From: Stereocaulon alpinum
Lineage: Eukaryota; Ascomycota; Lecanoromycetes; Lecanorales; Stereocaulaceae
NCBI GenBank assembly: GCA_018257865.1
Contig: JAEUBA010000095.1
Location: 1 to 64,000 of the forward strand
Direction: 5' to 3'
Length of the DNA stretch: 64,000 nt
The stretch's first letter is position 1, and each line of letters starts with the position of its first letter. Positions 1-9,514 of this stretch are shown one piece after another. The translations under genes and the position numbers were made by a program. A model generated the notes under the pieces. The model searched no databases, had not been told where the DNA came from, and saw only the letters and a list, made by a program, of their open reading frames with translations.

Positions 1-1480
1 TTCCTAGAATAGAGTTCTGAATTCCGCGTATTTATTTAGGATTTTTATAGTAGTAGTCTCGCTTATAAGTCTAACTTAACTCTATAGTACTATAATATTT
101 CCTAACTTAAAATTATCCTTTATCTCCTCCTAGGTTTATACTACTACTAAGAGAGATTTATATTCTTAGATTAGTAGAACTCTATTTGGTATACTATCTA
201 TAAATATTATGTTCTAAGAACCCTATCCTATTAATAGGTTAGCTTTCTTTAGCTATAGGATTCCTAAGGTAATATTATTAACCCCTCCTAATACTAAATT
301 AAAGGTATACTTCTTATATCTTCGTCCTATTCTTAGGTTAAGCGTTTTAGTACTTCTATTAATAGTCCCTATTATTAATCTATCGAAGTTCGTTAACGCG
401 TATAGCTCGCGTTTTCGTATAGGTAAATTATACTTCCTTATAAAACTTAGTTTAATTAAGTCCTTACTTAATCCGCTATTAATAATAACCCTTACTAGAA
501 TATTATTAACTTTTGCTTAGAACTGGAACCTAATATTATTATATAATTCAGCTAAGGTAACTTATTTAACCTTTTAGTTAGTTCCTCTAGGCGGCCCTTT
601 TGCTGGGGAACTTCCTAGTTTTTTAAGGATAAGTATTTTATAACTAGAGCGTGTAGCTCAGCCTCGTCTCTAATAAACTAGTTAATAGGAATCTTTTCCT
701 TATATTTCGGGAGACTCTTAACTTTTTATTCTAGGGCTTATATAGTTAGTTGGACTTTATACGGAATAAGCCTCTAGTCAGGTAATAAAATACTCCCGTC
801 CTTTAAGAATCTTAACCTTAGGGGAACTCTTTAATAGATTATATTCCTTAGATCTATATACTTATCCCCTTATAATACTTCCTAGATCTTTTAGGCTACT
901 AAGGCTTTAAGTCCTTCCTTTATTCCCGCTCTAGTTATTTTCTAGAAGAATTCTATAAATTTAACGATTAACGCTAGCCTATTCCTATATTTTATAAGGT
1001 TTTCTTTTTCCTCGTAACTTATTAACGCTATTAATACTTATATTAGAAACTCCGACGTAACTTTCTTAGTATATTCGTCGGCTTTATCTAGCTTATTATA
1101 AAGATTAGTTACTTACTACTCTATATACTCTAGTCGCTGTTAGTAGGATTTTAGTAGTTCTTCTTAAGTCCTTTAAGTATCTAGTCTTAAAGCCTTAATT
1201 CTATTAAGGGTTTTATTATCTAATAAGGCTTCTCCCTTTATAAGCTCTCCTAACTCGCTTCCTAAGGATAGTTCCTAGCGGGGATTATTAACTTAATCCT
1301 CGCTAAAGTATTCTTTATTATTTACTATAGATACCTAGTATCTTAGCTTCTAAGGATACTATCCTAATCCGTCCTTCTTACTAAGATATATCTAGTACGA
1401 ATTATTATAGTAAGTCGTCTAACTTAAGTAATTATACTCCTTATTAGTTAACTATACTAGTCGTTCCGGCTGCTCCTATT
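1..1480 (-). pseudogene. stop-riddled frame downstream of the first gag, unassigned
   Basis: On the minus strand a continuous frame interrupted only by TAA and TAG codons can be followed, clearest between about 0.8 and 1.28 kb. It is rich in Leu, Lys and Glu and looks helical, as a coiled coil or capsid-like segment would. By position it follows the gag of the lower element, where protease or polymerase would be expected, but I could not recognise either. It could be an accessory gag-like segment or part of another nested element. The element runs off the left edge of the window. Confidence 0.4.
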
Positions 1481-1499
1481 TATTATAGTTAGGGTATAT

Positions 1500-2330
1500 A
1501 TCCCCTACTATAGCTACCTACTCTTAATAAGGGTACTTATTCTAATAGTATCCTCTCTTATAGTATCTATAGTATTCTACATTAAATAGGTCCTTCTTCT
1601 ACTTCTTTCCCTTATAAGGTTTCCTAGAGAATTTCGCTTTTATAGCTGAAATATTTTCCTTTCTCCTAAACTTAGTAATTAGACCTAAAGACTTTTATTC
1701 TATCTTCCTTTTATATAACCTATTATTAATAGAGTAGACCTTAGATACTAACTATATAAAGTTTCTAATATTGTTAGAATAGGCGAGCTTATCCTTAATA
1801 TTATCCTTTAGTCCTTTTCGATATATAGCGGCTTAAGCGTCCTCTAACTATTTAAGCTAGTAGGTAATTCCTCTAAACTATACTATATATTCTATCGCTA
1901 GTCCCTTCTGTTAGAGATTTATAAGCTTTCGTTCTAGCCTTCTCTCTTTAATACTATCCCTAAAATAGAACCTTAATAGGTTCCTGATATATATCTTATT
2001 AGAAATAATCTTTAAAGAGTTATCCTCTATTATATTAGGGTTCTAAATTATAAGATATTCTTCCAACTAGGGTTAAAGTACTACTGCCGTATTACCTTTA
2101 AGGTATAATAAGTAAAATATATTCCTAGCCTTTACGGTATAGAAGCTTAATATATTAAATACTATATATAGGTTAATTTATTAAAGAAACGTATTTAATC
2201 CTCCCTTCCTACTAGAGAACTTAGTAGGGGTAGGTAACTTTATCCCTCCCTCGCCGATAGTAATTCCGTCTTTAGGAATAGGAGCTACCTCCTTACCCTT
2301 AAATCTACTTATAGCTTTAGGTATAACGCG
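1500..2330 (-). pseudogene. relic gag of lower retroelement copy
   Basis: Minus-strand reading through stops gives a retrotransposon gag protein. It has a basic N-terminus, a 'KLPTPTKFS' motif before the capsid-like region, and then a helical segment ending in 'YRKGLKDNIKDKLA' followed by 'INNRLYKRK'. Known: this is the typical end of the Retrotrans_gag domain of fungal Ty3/gypsy elements (GLKDxVKDxLA ... IDNRLYERR). A zinc knuckle follows at 1533-1574. Stops are almost all TAA/TAG, as expected if CAA/CAG or TGG codons were hit by RIP. It is non-functional. Confidence 0.75.
1533..1574 (-). pseudogene. CCHC zinc knuckle with all four ligands mutated to Tyr
   Basis: The minus strand reads TAC-x2-TAC-x4-TAC-x4-TAC with exactly the spacing of a CX2CX4HX4C knuckle. 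TGC to TAC (Cys to Tyr) and CAC to TAC (His to Tyr) are both produced by the RIP transition, on opposite strands. The knuckle sits at the C-terminal end of the relic gag, where it belongs. Confidence 0.7.
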
Positions 2331-2339
2331 CCGTCTCTC

Positions 2340-2860
2340 CCCTAAGGTAGAACTGGAAGTGCTTATACTGTATAGTCTAAAGTATAGTATTTAAAGTATA
2401 ACGGGGTGGTTTAACTCCTGCGGGTAAATTATATAGTGTATTAAGTACTAGAAGGTAATAGAGATAGATAGTTATTAAATTATCTTTAGCTAAGACTCCT
2501 CTCTATTATATAAGTTGAATATAAGGAAAGAATTATTCTACTAAAGGAAAACCCCTTCCTTATATATTTATTATAGACTATACTAAGCCCTAATATAATC
2601 TGGGTGATCTGACCCTATATCTACTATATTACTCTGTGATCTGCCTGATATATTCTAGATTACTTATATTACTGGGTCCTCTCCTAATAGTCCTTTACCT
2701 ATTAACCCTGTCACGTGCCTTACCCGTAACCTTGCGGGGTTACCTATAACACCTTACTAATAATTCGTAAGGGGAAGGTTCGCCTCTAGATAGTATTTAA
2801 TTCTAGTAACGGTATTACTATCCTATCTAGTAGCCTAACTAAGCTGTTAGTAGTTAGGCG
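2340..2860 (-). other. junction between RNase H relic and lower gag; no integrase seen
   Basis: Between the RNase H relic above and the start of the lower gag there is only about 0.5 kb. The minus-strand frame continues past the RNase H for a while with TAG/TAA stops and then fades out. This is too short for a Ty3/gypsy integrase, normally well over 1 kb. The stretch probably contains an element boundary (LTR or untranslated leader), but terminal repeats could not be recognised. Confidence 0.4.
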
Positions 2861-3140
2861 TATTAGTATTCTACTAAGACTATCTACTACTCCAATATAT
2901 TAGTCTCTTAATAAGCGATAAAATACTTAAAAATCGAACTCCCTAAGTTTATCTAGCTAGGTGGCTATACGTCCTTTCTTAGTCTAACTAGTAGTAAAGA
3001 TAGGCTTAAGGGCTTCGTAATCTATATATATTATTACTAGATACTTACTTCCTATCACTAGCTAACGGATCTCCGCTAAGTACTTTATAATAGTATAGTA
3101 CTCCCTTTTAGAGTTACTATATCTAGTCTCTATATCTTAC
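2860..3140 (-). pseudogene. relic RNase H domain of Ty3/gypsy polymerase
   Basis: Through the stops the minus strand reads a classic Ty3/gypsy RNase H: 'ETRYSNSKREYYTIIKYLAE', then 'VIIYIDYEALKPIF', then 'KKGRIAT' and 'LDKLREFDF'. Known: family members read YSxxEREALAVV, ILYTDHxAL and GRIxRWLDRLxEFDF at the same places. The Asp of the TDH motif is kept, while its His is Tyr, as RIP would give (CAC to TAC). It lies directly downstream, in element orientation, of the reverse transcriptase. Confidence 0.8.
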
Positions 3141-3639
3141 AGCTTATAGGAAAGGAATATATTTATCCGTTTATTTAGCTACTACCTAGGTATTACTTTA
3201 GTCCTTAGTAAGGTATTATATAGCTGGAATAAATACCCGCCTAAGGCAGTATTACTAGTATTAGTAGCGAGGTAGTACTATAAGTCTAGGTCTATTCCAG
3301 CTATAGCGTTTAAGCTAATTACTTATTTCACCTTAGTAAATAACTCCTACTAACTTTACCCCTAATCGAACGTATCCTTTTCGATCTACTTCCTCCGAAT
3401 AGTTAGTTTCTTTTGCTTGCTTACCCTTACTAATTTTATAAAGTTTTAGTTATAGTCCTCTATTTTATTATTATACGCTTACTTTAGTTTTATATTATCT
3501 ACTACTTATATAAGGTATACTTTCTTTATTTCTATTATATACTATACCCGACTAAGTATAAAGATCCGAAGAAAAGGTATTAGCTATAGGAATATATTAA
3601 GCTCTATATAATTTCGTAGGACTAGCTAGTTTAGAATTT

Positions 3640-4300
3640 TATCCCTATACTTTAACGATAGCGTTAAGCCCGCTATACTACCTTAGAATCCGAGAACCTT
3701 AATACTATTAGTAAAAAGGTAAGTCTTAGCTCCTAATAAGTAGACTAGGCTGAAGATATATCGGGGAAAGTATTTAGTATAAAGAAAGTTAAATAAGGTA
3801 TTATAGTTAATTACTAAGGCGCTATAATCATCTATAAAGATTAAAAAGGTATATGTTTAGTAGTCTCCTATTAACGTTAGTAGCCTAGCTATCCCTTCGT
3901 TATTTAGTAGGAGTAGTTTAAAGATAAGGTTAGAGAATTAGGTATAGGTATATAGGGCACCTTTAAGGCCTTAGCCTATACGAATATATACCTACTATCT
4001 ATTTAGCGCTAGAAACCCAGTCTTATTCTAATCCTCTTCCTTAGTAGGGATTGCCTAGTAGCTATTACTAGTATCTAAGCTGAAATAGACTCGATACTTT
4101 AGCTTAATTAGGGTATCTAGTACCTCCTCTAGATAGTATATAGGGTACGCTAACTTAACTATATAATAATTTATAGGGATAAAGTTATAGACTACTCTTA
4201 TAATTAGTAAGCCCTTCTTTTTAGGAGGGAATTTAGTTCTCGCTCCCTAAGGACTACTATAACGTATAATAATTCCTATATCTTTAAGCTTTAGGAAAAT
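3640..4300 (-). pseudogene. relic reverse transcriptase of Ty3/gypsy element
   Basis: One minus-strand frame reads 'GLKGALYTYT', 'FSNLIFKLL', 'LLTLIGDY', then 'FLIFIDDYSALV' with the catalytic Asp pair encoded at 3827-3832, followed by 'LFNFLYTKYFP' and 'FTNSIKVLGF'. Known: fungal Ty3/gypsy reverse transcriptases have the pattern LKNAPxTYxxF ... DD ... LGF around the palm motif. Stops inside the frame are TAA/TAG, again as RIP makes them. Confidence 0.8.
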
Positions 4301-4929
4301 TTTATTAGCGAACTCTCTTTCCTCTATAGTATATTAAGGGAGGGATCCTTTTATAGGCTTCGTATTTAGTTTAAGGTCGATTAAGTACTTAATAAGGTCT
4401 ATAGGTTATATATCGCGTATATTTATTATAAAGTAATCCTACTAAGTATATACTAGCCTCTTTACTTAACTAATCCTCTTATTTATATCTGCTAGGATAC
4501 TAATAGTAATACTACTATACTTAAACTATTCCTTAATAATAGATTCGCTATTAGTGCTCAAATCCTATTCCCTAGGCCGGCGTTAGGTAGGAAAACCGTC
4601 TCCTTATCCTAAGGAATACTTTATTACTTTAGTCGATATTTAATTATTAATAAGTATAGTTAATACTGGTGTACTTAGAGTTCTAACTAGTAGCGATACT
4701 AAAGATAAGGTATACTAATTAAAATCTTTAGTAATATTAAGTTTTTCGAATAATATAAGAGCTAAGGCTATAATATTTTCGTAGTAATATCTAAGGTCCT
4801 AAGCTCCCTAATATTACCCTAGTTATAATATTAGGATTAGTAGTTTTCCTGCTCGTTAAGTAGGATTTAGTACGTCTTATCTATAGTATCCCCTCTATTC
4901 TTATCCTTATTAAGTTCGACTATTGGGAG

Positions 4930-5320
4930 GTTTATATATATTAGGATAATTTCCGCTAGTACCTGCCTAGGCACTAAATTATTCCCCTGTATTATAACCT
5001 TCCCTATACTATAGTTAGGGTTTAATCCTACTCGCCGAATCTAGGGTACTCCTAGTAGGAGATTATATACTTAGTTATTAATAACCTACGCTTTTACTAC
5101 CGCTTAGATTCCTTAGACATTTACTAGTAGGTAGATATAGTTAGTAAGAGTATAGATAGCGTCTATTACTAAACTAACCTAGAGGTATCTATCTATATAG
5201 ACTTATAGTAGGGGGGTTATTAATTATAGTTTAGTATAACTAACTAGCTCTACTAGTAAGCTACTATTAATTAGTATTTATAGGAGCTTAACTATTCTAA
5301 TCTATACTATAATTATAAAT
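4930..5320 (-). pseudogene. relic retropepsin-like aspartic protease
   Basis: The minus strand carries a hydrophobic beta-rich segment ending 'VINNQVYNLLLGVP' followed by 'IRRVGLN'. This matches the C-terminal half of the retropepsins of fungal gypsy elements, which end in (Y/H)DLLLGxPWLxxxxxxxD. The active-site DSG triplet is not clearly legible after RIP. Its position between gag and reverse transcriptase supports the call. Confidence 0.6.
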
Positions 5321-6201
5321 AGCTAGGATTATCCGTTATTATCGAATATATATACTATAATAGTAGGGGGTTCCCTTTATACTAAAGTAGTAATTACTAT
5401 ATTCGATCTACTTAGGTCGGCTTAATTCTTTGCTTTAGGTGTCCTCTTAATCCGATATTTAGGTATACTTTATTATATACTTAAGGTAAGCTCTTACCTA
5501 GCGATATCCGACTTATTAAGGAACTACCTAACCTCTATAGTAAGAGGTAGCTTTAGAATATCTTCAATAGAAAATCTTACTCCTCTAAGTAAACCCCTAA
5601 TAGGGTCTAGTATCTTTAGTACCTTTACTAGGACTAGCTCCTAAACCTTTCTAGTCTTACTAACTCTAGTAGATAGTAGGTATGCTATATAAGGCTAGTT
5701 TATCAGCTACTTATAATTTAGATTAGGTTCGCGTTCTAGTTAGGTCTCTTAGAAGGTGGATAGGGAGTCTACTTCCTTAAATCCTAGCTCTTCTTCTAAG
5801 AGATTTATCTTATTAGTATTATCCTATAGTTAATTCTCCTTTTCTTCTAGATCTACTATATATTCTAATCCCGCTTTTAATGTCTTTAGGATAGCTTTCT
5901 ACTTATTTTGCTTCTTAATACCCGCTACTTATTATAGTAGCTTTCCCTGCTTTGCTACTACTCTAGTTATCCTTTATACTACTATTACTTAAGTTACGAA
6001 GTTACTATCTAATAGTAGTAAATAAGCTACTGGTGCTAGGTAATAGTTCTGAGCGTCGGAGCTTCCCTTACCGTTATTAGAATTTTAGCTACTAGGATAC
6101 TAGCCTTCGTGCTGGTAGGGTTAACTATTAATATTACTTAAGTAGGGTATAGCTGAGTTAGCAGTAATTAATAGTTATAGAGTCTATAATAATAGCTAGT
6201 T

Positions 6202-6243
6202 ATAGAATAACGCGTAGTATCCGTATTTCTTATATATAAAGTA
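6202..6243 (-). pseudogene. second CCHC zinc knuckle with all four ligands mutated to Tyr
   Basis: The minus strand reads Tyr-x2-Tyr-x4-Tyr-x4-Tyr ('YFIYKKYGYYALFY'), exactly the CX2CX4HX4C spacing, with a Gly just before the third ligand as in real knuckles. All four ligands are TAC or TAT, as RIP would produce from TGC/TGT and CAC. Confidence 0.65.
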
Positions 6244-7134
6244 CTAGATATTTGATATATCCTTCTTAGACTATAGCTGATATAAACCTTACTAGGATAG
6301 GTAGGAACTAGTGTTATTACTAACAGCCAAATTTATTGCTCGTAACCCTTATAGTAATACTAGGAACGCCTAATTTATATTAATAAGCACTTACCGTAGC
6401 AAGTTATTATTAGTTTATACTAGACGTCCGTAGGGTAAGACGACTCCTATTATATCTCTACTAGATAGATTAAATAGATTTAGCTTACCTACCTTACTAT
6501 ACGTAGCCTTAATAAGTCTCTCTACTATACTAAATAAATAGTCTAGACCCTTATTATATTCGAAGTTAACCTACTTATACTTAATCTAGTTATTTATTCC
6601 TCGGATAGTAGCTATTTCTACGTTAATCTTATTATTAGATATCTTTTATAATAGTTTAGCTACCCTCTTTAGGAAATCTGCTATAGTCTCGCTATTATCT
6701 TACTTTAATTATACTATCTTTATCCTTAGTTTAAACTTCTTTACTTAGGCGTCCTTTTTAGTTACTTAGAAGTTATTTAGGAAAGCTTACTTTAGCTTAT
6801 CCTAATCCTACTTAGTATCTTTATTAAGATCTAAGTACTAGTTATAGGTATCCGCTTCGAGATTCTATTAAAATAGAAGGCGGAATACCTTTTCTTTACT
6901 AGCTAGGTTATTAAGATCCTTACTTCTAATATCCCTCTTATATATCTACTCTATATCTTTAATATATTCTAAGGGGTCCTCTTTCCTATCTCTTAATCTA
7001 TAAAATACCCGAATCTTCGTAGGTACTATATTCCTTAGTTTACTAGGGGTAGGTAACTCGATATATAAAGCTGGTAGAGATATACTAGGTGTTAATATAG
7101 CCCTTTTCTTAGTTACTATCGTAAGAATAGGTAG

Positions 7135-7225
7135 AGGTCGGTTAATAAGTTCTTTAGTTACTTATAGAGGTTAGTCGATAAGTTCTTCAGTTACTTATAG
7201 AGGTTAGTTAATAAGTTCTTTAGTA
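7135..7225 (-). repeat. 33-bp tandem repeat, 2.8 copies, inside gag relic
   Basis: Two full 33-bp units (7135-7167 and 7168-7200) and a partial third (7201-7225) differ at only a few C/T or A/G positions. Because 33 is a multiple of three, the repeat encodes an 11-residue unit on the minus strand, roughly 'LxVTKELINRP'. It probably existed as a repeated motif in the gag N-terminus before RIP. Confidence 0.75.
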
Positions 7226-7560
7226 GGGGAGGGGCTTAATAAGGAGGCTTTAAGAGAGCTTATATAGAATCTATTACTTTAGGCTTATATTCTAAATAGG
7301 CTGGATTCCTTCTCTAGTAACTTTGATTATACCCTACTAGCTTACGTACTCTATTAGAAGGCCAGCGGTGCTGGTAAACGGGTATTAAATAAAGTAGGAG
7401 GTATATATAAACTAATAATAATAGGTAGAGTATTTACTATCTCTTTAGTAGTTACTTTAGTAAGATAATACTACTCTATCCTTTAAGCTATCCTTAGTAC
7501 TCCGTTAAGTCCTTCTAATAATTTCCCTTGCTTAAAGCAGAAAGTAATCCCTCAGGTTAT

Positions 7561-8082
7561 CAAAATTAATATAAGACGATCCCGGCTGAGCCCCTAACTA
7601 AAAGGTAGCAACTAGCACACAGCAATTAGAGATGATATTACAGCTAGGTAGCTAGTATTAATATATCTAAGTGGGTGGGAGCTGCCTGCTAAAAATGGTG
7701 GCCAAGTCGGCCAAGGCGCTACTATGGATCGCTACTGCTAATGCCTAGTGTCAAGCACTACTGCTAATTCCTTCCCAACAGCGTCAGCCTCCAGCCTCGC
7801 GGTTGGTGCCTTGGACTAATTTTTTCAACTTTCATCAGAACTAGAACTAATATGGGGGCTCATGAGCTTTCCTGGAGTACATTTTACAAGCGAATGATGC
7901 CTTCACTTTAGGCTTCAATCGTGACTATACAATGGCTACCGGCCATACCTATTGAAGGGCAAGTAGGAGGAAATTCTGTACAGTCCCAGCATCCCTCGAC
8001 AACGCCCGCGCCCACGCATAACTGAAATCCAGCCCATGCAATCGAACCGCACATGCTGTATACAACATCAACGCCTCTCCTT
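7561..8082. other. transition from RIP DNA to normal DNA; no gene
   Basis: Composition changes from AT-rich, CpA-poor to balanced over about 7.56-7.68 kb. The rest is the 3' flank of the minus-strand acyltransferase gene. I see no gene or repeat in it. Confidence 0.6.
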
Positions 8083-9514
8083 TCAAGTCATCAGCAAAGG
8101 CTTTTGCTCTGTTGCTTTCGCATCGTCTCTGAAGACTAGCTCTTCAAACCAATTGGTTACTCTTCCGCAAAATGGATCAACATGGGTCGCCCAAAGATTT
8201 GCAACCCTGTACAGGAAAACGTAAAACATGGGTATTGCTATGAAACACACCCAGCGATTCGCAATCGGCAGCCAGCCTGGCGGAAGTTCCTTGCCATCTT
8301 TATCTTTGCCCTGCGGTGGGCGAACTGATGCCCCAAATAAGACCCAAGTTAGGACTGTCCGAATCAATGGTGCATGTAATAGATATATGGGGAAGCTAAG
8401 CTTGCCCATCCAGCAGAAGAATGAGTGGGACATGATCCGTTTTGCGGTATCGTTGAACATGATGCCCAAAATCAGGATGTTGGCTCCCAAGCCTGGGTAG
8501 TAGCGTGCAATCTCCACACCAGTAGGGAACATATAGTCACCGAGTTTTAATAGAAAGGCAGACCAACGCGTCCAAGACTGGTTCTCCTCAGGGAACGATA
8601 TGAAGAACAAGCCAATGATAATTAGGATCGAGGAGGCCACAGATCGGGCGAGATAATGCTTGGCGGCAAAACTCTGCACGTCGGCATCTATGGTGAGCTC
8701 CGCAAGAATCATGCCGCAATAGACGTTGAATCCGATGAGAGCTGAGATGTCATTAGCAAGATAGTGAAAGGATGGAGACTATCTTGAGTACTCACCGTCT
8801 CCGCCTTTCCAATTGAAATAATAAAGTGCAACTAGTATGAATATCCTCCACTTTGGCTTGACGTAGACCGTAGCGAACAGGGTTAAGTAGGTCATCATTG
8901 AGCCTTTCAGGAGGTATGTAAGGGTCCATTGTATCCTGTCGTAAGCGTTGTATCCATCTAACCATGTAGTCCCAAGATTCTGAAACAGATCGTAGAAAGC
9001 GGCAGCGAAAGAAGCGCTAGGGTCTGGGCTTGTGTCCCGTATCCAAGCAGAGTCGGCGGCGTGCGCGACTTTGTAACCCCCAAATTGGCACACCAGCCAG
9101 CTGCAGATCGTCGCTATGACGGCAGGTATCACGAATCGTCCCGTTCTTCGGAAAGAACTCTTTGCAACAGTCGACAAGGCGGCATCAGCATTGCCGGCAC
9201 GAGAGAGCTTTATAGGTTTAAGAGAATTGACGTAGCCGGCTAGGAGGGCGAAGGCAGCCACGCTGGCTCGACCCATGACCAGACATCGGATGAAGGGGAG
9301 TTGGAAGAGGGTTGGAGGAAGCTTGTCGGACATGGCTGGAGAGAGCAGGTGAGGCCCGAGTGACCGAGATAGATGTGCTGTCACGACGAGGACAGATGCA
9401 ACGCCGCGTAGACCCTGGGAGACAATGTCAGTATTCTGGCAAGTAAAAGTCAATTGAGCAAGGACGTACATCTGCCCAGACCACATCTCTCTTGGATGCT
9501 TGCGGAGGTGCCAT
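8083..9514 (-). CDS. acyltransferase family 3 membrane protein (440 aa)
   Basis: Exons on the minus strand are 9514-9470, 9414-8796 and 8741-8083, with introns of 55 and 54 bp; the frame closes exactly. The start ATG at 9514 gives 'MAPPQASKRDVVWAD' joined to 'GLRGVASVLVVTAHL'. Known: acyltransferase-3 (OafA/YrhL-like) proteins open with a D-G-LRG-AxxxV motif followed by an H in the first membrane helix, and move acyl groups onto sugars, lipids or other small molecules across a membrane. The protein shows many hydrophobic segments across its length, including 'SILIIIGLFFISF' and 'FPIYLLHAPLIRTVLTWVLF', where the late His is typical of the family. The substrate is unknown. It directly borders the RIP region but is not visibly mutated itself. 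Confidence 0.82.

Larger units (their letters stand above)
6180..7240 (-). pseudogene. relic gag of upper retroelement copy
   Basis: Reading through stops on the minus strand gives 'FRLLF' near 6.88 kb, then 'NLEADTYN' and 'YLDLNKDTK', and further on 'DKLKxAFLNNF' and 'ETIADFLKRVAKLL'. Known: Retrotrans_gag domains read FRLLLxGxAxxWYxxL ... WxxLKxAFLxxF. A zinc knuckle follows at 6202-6243. Near the N-terminus, 33-bp tandem repeats encode an 11-residue repeat (7135-7225). This gag differs in sequence from the one at 1.5-2.3 kb, so the two belong to different families or to diverged copies. Confidence 0.7.
1..7560 (-). mobile_element. RIP-degenerated Ty3/gypsy retrotransposon block
   Basis: Seen: the stretch is very AT-rich, CpA and TpG dinucleotides are scarce, TpA is abundant while CpG is still present, and no ORF of useful length survives in any frame. 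Known: this is the pattern left by fungal repeat-induced point mutation, which turns CpA into TpA on either strand. Reading the minus strand through TAA/TAG codons recovers, from high to low coordinates, gag with a zinc knuckle, retropepsin, reverse transcriptase and RNase H, which is the Ty3/gypsy order. A second gag lies at about 1.5-2.3 kb, so at least two element copies are present. LTRs could not be delimited by eye. The block ends in ordinary-composition DNA at about 7.56-7.68 kb. No part can be functional. Confidence 0.9.

Noticed and set aside
3820..3840. The IDD motif read as a Ty1/copia integrase (FIDDYSR-like)
   Set aside because: The flanking sequence (QFSNLIF before, SIKVLGF after) and the downstream RNase H of gypsy type fit a reverse transcriptase palm instead.
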